The notes beneath the pieces are model-generated. The model searched no databases, was not told the origin of the DNA, and saw only the letters and a list, made by a program, of their open reading frames with translations. This document shows, one piece after another, positions 25,362 to 37,896 of a stretch of 64,000 bases of DNA; the stretch's first letter is position 1; the number at the start of each line of letters is the position of its first letter. This DNA is from Chamaecrista fasciculata (lineage: Eukaryota; Streptophyta; Magnoliopsida; Fabales; Fabaceae). The position numbers were made by a program, and so were the translations under genes. The DNA lies in contig QANZ01041884.1 of NCBI GenBank assembly GCA_003254925.1, positions 80,694-144,693 of the forward strand. Direction: 5' to 3'.

Positions 25362-25668
25362 GAGTAAACTACTAAATTGGTCCCTGGATTATTGGCTCGC
25401 TGACAGATTGGTCCCCGAATTTAGGAAATTGACAAATAGGTCCCCGAATTTTTCTAACAAGTCAAATAGGTCCTCGAATTTTTTAAACGTTAGTCAAATA
25501 GGTCCCCGAATAACATGCACAGAAGGACCTATTTGACAAATGTTAGAAAAATTCGGGGACCTATTTGACTCGTTAGAAAAATTCGGGGACCTATTTGTCA
25601 ATTTCCTAAATTCGGGGACCAATCTGTCAGCAAGTCAATAATACAGGGACCAATTTAGTAGTTTACTC
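25362..25668. mobile_element. Near-perfect foldback MITE, 307 bp
   Basis: It starts GAGTAAACTACTAAATTGG and ends in the inverse ...TTTAGTAGTTTACTC. The arms are almost perfect and contain repeated GGTCCCCGAATTT words. The 10-bp direct repeat ATTATTTCTC flanks it (25352-25361, 25669-25678). It is non-coding and Mutator-like by duplication length. The high arm identity suggests it is young. Confidence 0.85.
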
Positions 25669-25678
25669 ATTATTTCTC

Positions 25679-27967
25679 TTTTGTTCCAATTTCCATTGAT
25701 TAGAGTATTTACTCTTATACTATGAATATTGGTTGCTTAATTTTGCTTCATCATACTACTTAATCATGCCTGCATGTGTACGTCAACACTACTTAAAATG
25801 GCTCGCTAGCTAGCTAGCTGTTGACTTAAGACCAAATGATGCAGGTAGAGTAAATAATTAAAATCTCACTAAAACAAGGTTTTTAAATAGTTCGATTCAT
25901 TGACACATTTAATTCAATGATCTTATATGGCGTCTCTTTACTCTAATTTTTTTAAGTTGTTCGTTTGATTTTTGAGACTTATTTTACATTACACAGTTAT
26001 TTATGGTGAGAGAATATTTTAATGAGATAGTAGTATTTACAAGATCTCAAATTTAAAATTTTACTTCAATAATAATGCATTATTTATTTCAACTAATTTC
26101 ACGTTGCTCTCTTTACTCTAATTAGCATTATCCACCACGTGATTAGAAAAATATTTGTCTAACATATATATATATATATCTTCATTTTAAAAAAGGGTAA
26201 TTAGTGAATTAATTAACATCTGGAATAATCCGAAATTCACCTATCGACTCCGCTTTCATTATGCAATTAAATTACTTGTTGAGGATTTGGCCAAAAAAAA
26301 TTTACTTGTTGAGGAAAAACACAGAGGATGATGAAGATGGGAGGGAGAAGAAGAAAAGTATCATTTTGGGGTTGAAATGTGTAGTGTTGTTCATTAATGA
26401 TGACAAACTCACGCTTGTTGAATTTTGTTTTTCTATGCTCCCTTTTTCAAATATCGGCCTTTGTGATAGACTTTGACTAGTGACTATTGATTCACCAAGA
26501 GAAATTGAACTCTAATCTTAAAATACAACACAAATGGTAAAGGGATTTGTAATCTTTTGTTAAAGTTTTCTCACATTACAATAGGCGTCACATGAGTTTT
26601 TATATCCAAACCAAATATATAGTTAGACATGAACAACAATTAGTTGTATTGAGTGGTAGTTTCTCTATTTTTTTTATATATAGAGTAAATTAATAATTCG
26701 AATTTTGAAACATTACAACTTATAAGTTGATAATTCAATCTTTAAAAAAATAAAATATACAATAACCTTTTAAAAGATTTAAATAATATATTTTTAATCT
26801 TTTTTATGAATTAAGAGTTTTTTTATTTGGTTCTTTCATAGACTAAGAAAATGTAGTGTTTGAATCTTTCATGGATTAAACTGTATATTTTAATTTTTCT
26901 GGTGTCAAATTATTAGTTTGATAACTTTTTAAAAACTAAATTGTTATTTACTGTATATAATATTTTGAGTTTGAGATTAGTAAGAAACATATTTAAGAAT
27001 TTTACTTCTCTATAATGAAAGTATAAAACCTAAGTTGGGTGGAAGTATGGCCACAAAACTAGACAAAGAGAAGAATAAAAAAAAACACACAAAAGCATTA
27101 ATATAGCTTGGCATTTCAAAACTTACTACAACGATCTCACTTATTCATTTCACAGTCTTTAAAATTTACATAGAAATTAAGATCGAATTGTAAATCAAAC
27201 TTCTCTTACACGACCATCCAAATTTTATTACACCATTTGGTTAATATGACTATAGTGTATATATATCTCATCATATGTCAAAGTTATATCTCTTGTTTAA
27301 ACAGACTTTCACGTCGCTTAATTATCTCTATAAAATTATATATACGATGTGACACTTTAAAAATATTTATCCACTAATTTAAATAAGAATTGATTGTCAT
27401 TTAATCCGTAAAACAAATAGATAGAAGAAGAGACATCCTAATCATATTAAATAATAAAAGAAAAATTAATTAGCGTATGACATTTCATTTAAGTGTGAAA
27501 CAGAAGAAAGTGATTTGCAACTACCATACATTGGCATGAAAAGTACATATAAAATCGGTGCAGCCACCGAAACACATTGCCCATACATACAAACCTTCTT
27601 TTTCATAACACCTTTCACACAGTCCAATGAACAGTACTTAATTTAAGGACTAAAATGAAATGAAATCAATGGAGTAATTAAATGGTATAAATAAATATAG
27701 ATAGATATTGATGTGAAATGTTATAAATTAATTAATTAAAGCAGGAAGAAGAGAAAGGGAAGATATGTATGAACAACAGTACACAAGATGCATGGTGGTA
27801 GTTGCTGTATTAAGTGTAAAGACTAAAGAGTATTAAAAAGGCTTTGGTGAGAGTCCCATTCCTATCCGAATTCACAAAATTAGGAACCGCCTATTAATGA
27901 CATGAAGAGATCAAGTTGGAGACTTGGAGATTGATATTTTTGGTTAAGGGTCCACATGAAAATTTTT
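25679..27967. other. AT-rich intergenic with decayed MITE
   Basis: A decayed relative of the 3688-3946 MITE lies at about 26683-26952 (GAGTAAATTAATAATTCG to GTTATTTACT). The ultra-short insertion at 26286 lies here too. No gene is recognised. Confidence 0.4.
26286..26301 (+). mobile_element. Ultra-short insertion TTTGGCC-A(n)
   Basis: The 16-bp insert TTTGGCCAAAAAAAAT lies between perfect 14-bp direct repeats TTACTTGTTGAGGA (26272-26285, 26302-26315). Confidence 0.7.
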
Positions 27968-28418
27968 AAGATATATTACACTTTGGTATCATCAAGTATG
28001 GACTGATTTTATGTTGTTACATTGTTCTTTTAAAAATGATATTTTGGCACCTTGTCATATTCGCCGTTAGTATTTTGATACTCAAAACTTTTTTTTTTCA
28101 TGACCTCTTGACAGAAAAAAGCACGTGCATGACATGTGCATGGTAAAAAAATACGAAATCCACCATCTTTAAGCTCATATTTCACAATTTAATCTTCAAA
28201 AAACACAATTTAGTTTATACTTTGAGACATAAGATTTCTTGTTTTTTACCATGCACGTGACCTGCACATGTTTTTTCGTAAAAAAGTAACGAAAAATAGT
28301 TTTGTATACCAAAGTGCTAACGACGAATAGAACAAGGTACTAAAATATCACTTTTGAAAAAACATGATACCAAAGTGAAATCAATCCATACCTTAAGGTA
28401 CTAAAATGTAATTTATTC
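27968..28418. mobile_element. Foldback MITE, 451 bp
   Basis: Imperfect inverted arms begin TAAGATATATTACACTTTGG and end ACTAAAATGTAATTTATTC. A 9-bp direct repeat AAAATTTTW flanks it (27959-27967, 28419-28427; one mismatch). The related ACTTTGGTACC-type element is at 49091-49478. Confidence 0.65.
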
Positions 28419-28878
28419 AAAATTTTAGTGTATAAATATATATAATTTTTTTACTGGTTTTCCTATGTATCTTTTAAAAATTAATAATTCGATCCTTGAA
28501 AAATAAAAAATATATTTAATTTTTAAAAGATTAAAATAATTTATAATATTTAGTCTATGAAAGATTAAATAAAACATATTATTTATTAATCTATAAAAAT
28601 AATTAATAAATATATTATTTAAATCTTTTAAAAATTATATTATACATTTTAACTTTTTTAAAACTCAGTTATATCAACTCGATAATCTTTTAAGAATTAA
28701 ATTATTAATTTACTCTTTTATTTAACACATTATCAAAATATATGTGAATACCTCTTTTGTAATAGAGATTTAATGAAAAATTTATTATGATGTGAGACAA
28801 TATAATCTCTTCTAGACTTAATCCCATTTTAGGTGTATATATATATATATACATATATTGTGAACAAACTGCATGGAA
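28419..28878. other. Decayed MITE and AT-rich DNA
   Basis: A heavily diverged copy of the GAGTAAATT MITE family covers about 28470-28715. The remainder is unassigned. Confidence 0.35.
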
Positions 28879-28995
28879 TGGAGTGTAGTGATGGGCTCAT
28901 ATATATGTACTAGGGGTTTGCGTGCCCGTTTGGAGTGTAGTGATGGGCTCATATATATGTACTAGGGGCTTTGCGTGCCCTAACGGGCACGCAAA
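28879..28995 (-). mobile_element. Helitron-type 3' terminus, tandemly duplicated
   Basis: On the minus strand a perfect 11-bp stem (TTTGCGTGCCC / GGGCACGCAAA, 28970-28995, 4-nt loop) is followed after GCCC by CTAG and then T. This is the hairpin-CTRR-T arrangement of plant Helitron 3' ends. A 52-bp unit holding a partial second hairpin, the CTAG and about 30 bp of flank is repeated in tandem (28879-28930 and 28931-28982). The element's 5' end, expected at higher coordinates, was not found. Confidence 0.6.
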
Positions 28996-29587
28996 TATGT
29001 ATGTAAAATAAATAATGAACTAAATTGTTAACTTAGTAAAGAAAAAGAGACCAAATAGTAAATTTTCTCTTATTTTTAATTTTATAGACTATAGTTTTAA
29101 ACATGGACGACCAGAAAGGGATGGAGCCATATAATATTAGATATATAGTGGAACTTAATTACTCGTAACTGTGTGCCTTTTGGCATTTAATTTAGAAATC
29201 CTCTCTATATTTCCCACTTTGATTGTCTTAAATTCTTCAAACTACCTTTCTGTTTCATCCATTATTAGATCCGTCAGTCAATCCTCAGCTTTTATTAAAT
29301 TTGAAGGACGACCTTTTAATCCAACATGTTGATTATCTATCTCTCTACATATATACATATACATATACATATATAGGCACTCTGATTCAGATTATGCCTT
29401 TTAGCTTTTATTATGCCCATATCTGCCACATGTATCACCTATTCACTTCTTGTCCTCTACATTACTTCATATCTATATATGTTTTTTTGACTATTCATTT
29501 CCCTCCCTGTGCATGTACTTCTTTATTTATTGTGCCAACATCATTTTAAATACTTTAATAAAATATCACAAGAAAACCATATAGTAT

Positions 29588-29607
29588 TCTTTTTTTTTGG
29601 GTCACAT
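29588..29607 (-). mobile_element. Ultra-short insertion, minus-strand oligo-A
   Basis: A 20-bp insert (minus reading ATGTGACCC plus A-run) lies between ACCATATAGTAT and ACCAGATAGTAT (29576-29587, 29608-29619; one mismatch). Confidence 0.5.
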
Positions 29608-29650
29608 ACCAGATAGTATATCTATGACGATGAAAAGCTTGCATCTTTTC

Positions 29651-29677
29651 TTTTCTTTTTTTTTTTTTTGGCCTGAG
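29651..29677 (-). mobile_element. Ultra-short insertion CTCAGGCC-A(n)
   Basis: A 27-bp T-rich insert, on the minus strand CTCAGGCC followed by an A-rich tail, is flanked by perfect 15-bp direct repeats AGCTTGCATCTTTTC (29636-29650, 29678-29692). Confidence 0.7.
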
Positions 29678-30512
29678 AGCTTGCATCTTTTCAAGTCTAA
29701 GTTTTGATATTGGTCGTCAGAATACTGATTTTTTAAAAAAAAAAGTTGAAAAAATAAAATGAGACAATTAAAAAGATTAAAAAAAGAGAGGAGAAAAATA
29801 GATAAATAAGATAGGTAAAAGTGTCTTTTGGGTCTCCAAAATTTATATTAATTTTCAATTTTGATTAATTTTCAATTTTCATCCTGAAAATCTTACATTA
29901 TAATTTGATTAGTTTTATCTTTTGCACTAAGTCTATTTAATTAATTGACAACATATTTCACGTAACTTATGAAATTAATATAAAATTGTTGAAAATGAAT
30001 ATATAAATTATGACTTAGATTAAAAATCATGTGGAATCTGCCATTAATTTATTAAATGGAATTATATAAAAAATAAAATTGATCGAATTTCGAGAGCTAA
30101 ATCGACAATAAACAAACTTTGCGGTCAAAGTTAAAAATTAACATAATGTTTATGGATCCAAATTAAAGTGCTTTTGCCAATAAGATATAGCTCCTTTTTT
30201 ATAAAAAATCAAGATATTCATAAACATTATGAATGTGGCTTCCATTCACCCTTCTATTAAAGTGATGGACATTCTAGAATGTGGCTACAGTCAACTTTCA
30301 CTCCCATTTGAAACATATTCGTGCCCGGAAATAAATGGCAAAAGGCAAGAAAAAAACAACAAAACAAACGAGCGGCCGGTGGATTCTGTGGCCTTTTGGA
30401 TAATTTGAAGCAAAACCTATTTCTCTTTAATAAATAATAATGGGTGATTTTGTTCTCTTTCCTTTGGGTTTTATAGTCAAGTCTTATATATAGAGAGAAT
30501 AATTAAGGGCAC

Positions 30513-32514
30513 TGTATTGACTTGGTGTCTTTTGGCAACGGTCGTGGGTTTTTTCCCGGTTTGGATTTCCCACGTTAATTTCTCTTCTGTTGTGATTGTA
30601 GTATTATTCCATCTTGTTTCTCTATTTTAATTCTCTGCTGGGGTATTGTTTTTATGCCCAACAAGTGGTATCAGAGCCTATGGTTCGGTGGAGTAATTTC
30701 TGAGTATGCTCTGTGGTTACAGTGTTATCTGATCTTCCACATCAGAAAAGAATTATCCTGTTTTTTTTTAGAATTATTTTTGAGATAGCTTGGTTATTGC
30801 TGGTTTGCTGGAAGGAAGTCTGAGTAATTCTGTCTAAGGAGACTAGTTTTTAAGTGGGACCGTTTGTGACCTCACCAGCATTTCCTGAGAATTACTGACA
30901 GTCTGTTTTCCAGTATACATTTGCAATGTCAAGTTTTTTCAAGTGTCGTAAAATTTGATATGGAGAAATTTGATGGAATGATCAATTTTGGCTTGTGGCA
31001 AGTTCAAGTCAAGGATGTGTTGATACAATCAGGGTTACACAAGGCATTGAAGGGAAGGGTTTCCCGCAAAGATTCTGAAAATGGTGGTTCAAGTATGGGT
31101 GATGAAGAGTGGGAAGAGTTAGATTTGAGAGCTGCAAGTGCAATTCGGATGTGTTTGGCTAAGAATGTTCTTGCAAACGTGCAAAGTATTTCAGCAGCCA
31201 AGGAGCTTTGGGAGAAGCTTGAAGAGTTGTACCAGTCCAAGAGCGTCTCAAATCGGTTGCTGTTGAAAGAACAATTTCATACTCTTCGTATGGATGGAAA
31301 TACAAAGATATCCGATCATCTAAGTACTCTTAATGGCATTTGTTCTGAACTGGAGTCCATTGGAGTTAAGGTTGATGATGAAGATAAGGCATTAAAGCTC
31401 ATACTGTTTCTTCCTTCTTCCTTTGAATACATGAAGCCTGTCTTGATGTATGGAAAGGAGACTCTGAATTTTTCTGAGGTTGCCAGTAAAATCATTTTAG
31501 AGGAAAGACGTCTGAAATGTGAGAGTCAAGTTGTTACAGACTCGGCGTTGGTGGCTAGGGATGAGATTAGAAGGAAGAAGAACTTTGGAAAGAAGGTGAC
31601 TTGCTGGAAATGCGGAAAGACTGGGCATGTAAAAAGAAATTGTCCATGTGGAGCAAGTTCGGCAAAAGGCTCAAATGCAGACGCTAACGTAGTCTCGCTG
31701 GAAGAGGGAGATGATATTTCCTTATGAAGTGTTAAGGAGGGTACCCTCATGGTATGTCCGTGTTACCATGAAAGAGGATGAGGAGTTAGTGGATCCACAA
31801 TTACACATGAGGCATTGGTTGGCATTGATGCAAGATGTGTGGTGGAGTTATGTCGATGGCTGAGGAACTTCCATGGAGAGCCAATATGGAGGTAGTACCA
31901 TAAAGTTCAGCGAGGATCTTTTGACATGTGCCGAGGTGAAATTCTTAGAATTGAGTAATTCTGAGTAAGTACACTTTTATGGTGGAGTGTGATAGCTTTC
32001 AAGCTATGTTTGTCAGTATTGACAATGTAACAATTTTCAATTAAGGTGGAGATTTGTGAATGATTGATTGAAAATTGAAAAGGGAAAAGAAGGAAGTCCC
32101 ACATCGGTTGAAAGCAAACATGTGGGAGGCTCTCAAAGTTATAAATAGGGGCCTGAGGTGTGGTTTATAGACACACCAAGTCAATACACTTTAAGCATTG
32201 TATTAGACTTATAAATTTCTCCCTCTCTTGTATTTAATTTTAGAGTTGTCCTCTTGTTGTTAGAGTGTGGGAGGTGTAGTCAAATAGTTGTTTTGAGAGA
32301 GTGTGTGGGTGTACTTGGTGTGAGGGTTGAGAGAAAATGTGTGATGTAATAATTTTCACATAGTATTTTCTCTAGTTGTCTTTTGGCAACGGTCGTGGGT
32401 TTTTTCCCGGTTTAGGTTTCCCACGTTAATTTCTCTTGTGTTATGATTGTAGTATTATTCCATCTTGTTTCTCTATTTTAATTCTCTATTGGGGTATTGT
32501 TTTTATGCCCAACA
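30513..32514 (+). mobile_element. Copia-type LTR fossil, gag-only, about 2.0 kb
   Basis: The parts are: left terminal repeat 30513-30663; primer-binding site TGGTATCAGAGC at 30666; gag-like frame about 30921-31727 with an N-terminal Copia gag region and a CCHC zinc knuckle (CWKCGKTGHVKRNC); purine-rich tract before 32055; and right terminal repeat 32055-32514 ending CCCAACA. A 5-bp duplication GGCAC flanks it (30508-30512, 32515-32519). The left repeat is much shorter than the right; where they overlap they are very similar, suggesting a fairly recent insertion. There is no protease, integrase or reverse transcriptase, so it is a broken, non-autonomous element that would have needed helper functions. 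Confidence 0.82.
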
Positions 32515-34045
32515 GGCACCTCCTATAAAACATATATATAGATGATTACCAAGATGTTTATTTATTTATTTTTAATAGGAGAAATAAAAAGAAAGAAACG
32601 AACCATGTATTTATATATATGTATGAAATTTGAAATTGCAATGATGTCATATTGGAGTTTGCAAGAGAATAATGCCTTTTCAAGGCAACTTGCATGGAAC
32701 CCAACGTTATTGCAAATGAAAACGATTGAAAGTTTAATAATGTGTATCTCTCATTTATAATTGATAATCTAAAAAGAATATATATACATTGTAATTTTTG
32801 TGGCTCTGGTCACAGATAAAATGACAAGAAATATCTTTTATTTGTACTATGTTAAATGGTGTTTAAAGTATGCTTAATAATGACATATCGTCTATTTTTC
32901 ACGTACTATATAGTGGATAAATTAGTTTTGTGAATCAATCATATACAGATTAAATGATATGTTCTAATTAAAATAATGTACAGAGTTTCATTTTAAAAAT
33001 TAAACTGGGGATTTTTTTTTAAAAAAATCTCAAATAGTTGTTGGTAATTAAAATAACACGAACATGCACTTAATTAAAACATTGTCTCACAATTTATTCC
33101 ATATATACCTCGTACATACATAATTTCATAGACTAATTAAGGAGGATTTGGAAATAAAAAAATTTAATCATTGAAATTTTACATTATTATGCAGCTGGTT
33201 AATTAATTTGTACTCAGATTTTATTTTTCTTTTAATTTCTTGTTTGTCTTTTTGCTTGGTCTATATATTCTCTGATAGTTTTAAGGGATTAGAAACTTAG
33301 AACGAAATGTCCAAGGTTGGTAACATCATTTTAATATACCTTGGCCTTAGTATATACGCAATAACACTATATATATACACAATCAATTTGGGTTTGAATG
33401 TTCTATACTTTTTTTTAAGTGTTTCTTCTTTGATTTCTCACAAGTATTTTATATTAAAAGCAATTCAAATTGAATCATTATTGGATATTAAATATGAATA
33501 TTTTTTTCAAATAAACATTCCAACATGAGTTCATTATTTTATAAAAAATTAACACATTTTGTTTGACAACTATTAACTCCTTTCAGCCATTTAATTTATA
33601 AATATATGATATTATAATTGTCTGAATGTAATTTTGTACACTAACTGATGGGAATGATAATAGTACATTTTTTATATCACAAAAAGATTCATGAATTGAG
33701 TTGATAAATTAACTTTTATTTTGTGCTGAGTCTTGTGATGCTGAGTTTGTGTAATCAATATGATTAACTATAAAAAAATCATTAAATAAATTAAATGATA
33801 AAGACAAATGTATGAGTGACTATTATACCTTTCATACAGCCCAAAAGTCATACTCCACAATATGGGTTTATTTCCTAGGAATATTATTAATTGTCTCGCT
33901 CTCCATGCCTGAATTTCTAATTACAAAATTAGAGGAACACTTGAAAACAAATTCGGGGAATAAATTAATTTTTTTCACACGTATTTTTTATTAGAAATAA
34001 TCATGTTTGAGGTACTGTAAGATGTTAAATGTGAGTATTTTTTTA

Positions 34046-34070
34046 CAGAGAGTTGGCCAAAAAAAAAAAA
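34046..34070 (+). mobile_element. Ultra-short insertion with 25-bp TSD
   Basis: The insert is CAGAGAGTTGGCC plus 12 A. It is bounded by a perfect 25-bp direct repeat (34021-34045 and 34071-34095, starting GATGTTAAATGTGAG). This is the longest and clearest duplication of the class. Confidence 0.75.
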
Positions 34071-34698
34071 GATGTTAAATGTGAGTATTTTTTTAGTAAG
34101 AATTTAAATTTGTCTTCACTATATTACAGAGATTAACCCGTTCTGGTAATTCTAATTTCGATGGGTAAATTAACTAATTTCAAACGAATATATAATTAAA
34201 AGCAAAGATTTTTTTTTTCTGTTAATTTGTCATCAATGTCAATACAAATATAATTTATTTGTATGATGGATAATAGGTAGGAAAATTTTAGATAATTTCT
34301 TATACATTTGTGTTATAAAGTTCACCAATTATAGAATGATATTTTTTTAAAAAAAATATATATTTACATTTGATCTATTGTTCATGATAGATCATAAATT
34401 TTTTTTTGCCATATTTTTTTTACAATAAATTTAGTGATAAAGATATAATAAAAAAAAATTGTATATGTATAATGTTAATAAGAGTTGCTGTGTGATGCCT
34501 AATGCATGAATAATAAATTAAAAAAAATCCAAAATTAAATTACAATATGGTCTGCAAATTTAAAAGTTTATAATCAATTAACGTGAATGCGTTATTGGAC
34601 TATATCACTTGTATCTTTTTTAAAAAATAATATTAATATTAGTACCACTTGATTTTATCTATTTACTTATTTTTATAATATGAACACTTGCAATAGTT

Positions 34699-34715
34699 TT
34701 TTTTTTTTGGCCAAT
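34699..34715 (-). mobile_element. Ultra-short insertion ATTGGCC-A(n)
   Basis: A 17-bp insert, minus reading ATTGGCC plus 10 A, lies between AACMCTTGCAATAGTT copies (34683-34698, 34716-34731; one mismatch). Confidence 0.65.
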
Positions 34716-35214
34716 AACCCTTGCAATAGTTAAAGTGCATGAAAGTGTAGTTAATCAGGGTGGGCTGGTGAAGGGTTGATTGAGTTATGAAGTACATAAG
34801 TTGAGATTTTTAAATAATTTAATTTTTAGTTGTTGAAACTTGAATTGTCTCAAATATATCAGGTTTAAAAAATAAAACTACATTTTTATATTAAGTAAAT
34901 TCTAAACATAATAGAAGAAAAAAACTTGAGATATTTTTTAATAATTTGGCATTAGTTATGAGTTATGGGAGTGGTTGGAAGTGGTGGGGTATGACAGCTT
35001 TAATGGAGAAAAAGGTAGGTCTTGGACTCATTCATCCTCCCTCTCTCATGCTCCTATCAACACTACACGACAAATGGGCCCTTTTTGTCTCAAGCCTCAT
35101 TTTTCACTTTTTTATATTTATTTCTTAAACTTTTTAATCAACTTGTACAGTTTAAAGAATACTGTTCTTTTTAAAATTAATACTATCTTCACCAAAACAA
35201 AAAAAAAAAATTAA

Positions 35215-35410
35215 GGGTTCTTCTAACATGTGCCCTTAGGACACATGTTAAGGACACATGTTAAGGTTTTTTTTATTGGTCAAGTGATTTTTTAAATATT
35301 AAAAATTATCTTTTAAATGAATTTTCGTAGATTTTAAGATATGAGATGCTCTACTAAGCAATAAAAAAAAATCTTAAAATTTACCTTAAAGACACGTGTT
35401 AGATAAATCT
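35215..35410. mobile_element. Mutator-type MITE, copy 1, 196 bp
   Basis: Termini GGGTTCTTCTAACATGTG and ...ACACGTGTTAGATAAATCT form inverted arms. A perfect 9-bp duplication AAAAATTAA flanks it (35206-35214, 35411-35419). It is the same family as 37380-37560. Confidence 0.75.
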
Positions 35411-37379
35411 AAAAATTAATACTATGAGGTTTTATTTTTTATTTTAATTGTTTCTTTTATTTTATTGATTGGCACCGCCCAAAGCCCCAAACAAAACGCA
35501 TTCCCAGTTCCTTTTTTTTTTGCCATATTTTTAAACTTATTTGGCTATTTATTTACCACTACTATGAATAAATACATTTTTTGAATCTTATTATATGCAA
35601 AGGTCAAATTGGTATATGAAATATGAGATATATTTTAATTTAGTTTTAAATTTTAATTATTTTAAAAAAGCATAGGCACTGGAGAAAGGGGGACAGATCC
35701 CCTGCATTGAAAATCCACTTCAGGGCCCTGCAGTTTAAAAGAAGAAAGATCCACTGTAAGCAAAACGTAATGTTTCAATTTAATGAAACACTGCGTTTCA
35801 TCCTCCTTCTCTCACATTGCAGGACCTGCGGTGGGTTCTCACTACGGGGAATTCTTTCTCCTAGAGAAAGTGGCTAAAAGGTAAAATGCAACTACACCAC
35901 AAAAAAAGAGGAGTGACACTTTTCAAAAAGAGATAATTTAAATTATCCACTTTTTTATGGTTAAATTAAATTTTTTAGGTTTGAGATTTATGTTTTATAA
36001 TTTAAAAACATTACACAAATCTTAAGATTAAAAAAGTTAGATGTAATAGTTGAAAATTTGATTGTCTAAATTACCTATCTCTCTATAGAATTACTCAAAC
36101 AAAGCAGAATTATAAATTGATATTTTAAAAGATAATGATTACAAGGAAAGAAATTCAAAGAAGTTAATGGAGACACAAAGTTGTTAATTAGGCTTTCAAA
36201 TGAATTATAATTTTAATCATACTACCAAATTGATAGTTCACATATAGTCCATGTATATATCCAATTCATATCTAAAAAAAAATTACAAAAATAAATAAAC
36301 TATAATTTGAATGATTTGTAATTCCTACAGGCAAATCATCAACACCACCTGAATTAGAAAAAAGAAAAACAATAATAATATCAAGAAAACTTCTAATGTC
36401 CCACACTCCCACCTTCCTCTAGAATATGTATATACATTTATGTATTAGACGAGAGGATTATCATTAACTGTAATGCATACGTAATTAAAATTAATTATAT
36501 ATACCCCACATGGAACACATCTTTGAGAAACCTTGTTTAATCGGAAATAAAGAATAATATTTTGTGGGGAATAAAGAAACCCCACACACACATTTTTATA
36601 CATAAGAAATAAATTAGTTACATATCATCAATTAACAAAACATAATGTCTTTGCAAATTTCTATTCTTATTTGGTTTGTTTTCCTTGTTTATGTTATTAA
36701 CTTGAGTCCGTGTATAAAATATTATAATTCTTATTATTAAATCAACTTACAAGCTACAAGTACACTTATGTGTAGAAAAAAATAAATAATTGTCTTTAAT
36801 AAATAAATTAATAAATCAGCGGCTATATATAATGTGACCAATAATAAAAAGTTGAGACAATGGATAACAGGTAGTATTATTATTATTATTTTAAAAAAGC
36901 TTATCCAATCATCAATCACCAATGGAAAAGGCCTAAAACTTGCAATGAGAACATGGAAATTTTATTGGAGAAAGCATTTTAGAACAATTCTTCGTATGAT
37001 GCATTTTATTTATATATATTAGATATTAGATAGTGGGTAGCCTACTACTATATAACTTTGGGACCTCCATTTTCAGCAATATTGCTTCACACACACACAC
37101 CAAATTTGTCAATCCTAATAAATGGCTCCAACCGACGAACATGTTCATCATCAATTCAAACCATTCGCCTCTCGTTTATATAAATATATATATATATATT
37201 GAACATTTTGTTGTCAATAATCTCTAAAACTATATAGCAGATAATATATTAAATAAAATATAAACTTCGATATGGGAAGTGGAAGAATTAAAGCAAGAGA
37301 AAAAGTACACTTCTATAACTTTTAAACATAAAAATGATTACAAGTCAAGTTATATTCGAACAAAACATGTTATTTTTAA
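35411..37379. other. AT-rich intergenic
   Basis: No gene, RNA or clear repeat is recognised. A slightly less AT-rich patch at about 35670-35890 has no coding character. Confidence 0.35.
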
Positions 37380-37560
37380 GGATTTATCTAACGTGTGTCC
37401 TTAGGGCACATGTTAAGGTTTCTTCTGATTGGTTAGTAAAACATCTCATATATTGAAAACTACAAAAATTCATTTAAAAAATTTTAATGTTTTGAAAGCT
37501 CACTTGACCAATCAAAAGAAACCTTAACATGTGTCCTAAGGGCACATGTTAGAAGGACCC
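37380..37560. mobile_element. Mutator-type MITE, copy 2, 181 bp
   Basis: It starts GGATTTATCTAACGTGTG and ends CATGTTAGAAGGACCC as inverted arms. A perfect 9-bp duplication TATTTTTAA flanks it (37371-37379, 37561-37569). It is a sister of 35215-35410; the arms include the shared word CCTTAGGGCACATGTTAAGG. Confidence 0.8.
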
Positions 37561-37896
37561 TATTTTTAAAAATCATGAAAGAATCTAATTAGGAAATTGT
37601 AAAAAAAATAAAGGAAAAACTAAAAAATATTAATTTTTTTAAAACAAAAAAATTTTTATTTTGGTTCTTTACATTTAAAGTCAAATTCAACTATGTCATT
37701 TATGTTTAATTTGAGTCAATTTTATCCTTTATGTTTTTAAAATGATTTATCTCCTTCTTGATTTATACCTATATATCATATGAATTCTCAAATATAAGGG
37801 ACAAAGAAAAATATATTTTTACAAATTAACATCTTAAGTCAAGTTCACTAATATAGTAATAAGTAGTGCTTGTATGTGTGTACGTGTATATATATA

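Larger units (their letters stand above)
28996..30507. other. AT-rich intergenic
   Basis: No gene is recognised. It contains a TATACA-repeat at about 29348-29374 and the two ultra-short insertions at 29588 and 29651. Confidence 0.35.
32520..35214. other. Very AT-rich intergenic
   Basis: No gene is recognised. Short frames are AT-rich noise. Two ultra-short insertions (34046, 34699) are listed separately. Confidence 0.4.

Noticed and set aside
26261-26476. 71-aa frame containing DDEDGREKKK
   Set aside because: Its start overlaps an ultra-short insertion and its duplication; there is no homology and no splice-supported context.
36834-37227. Two small frames near TA-rich DNA
   Set aside because: AT-rich, no domain, no supporting splice or promoter signals.
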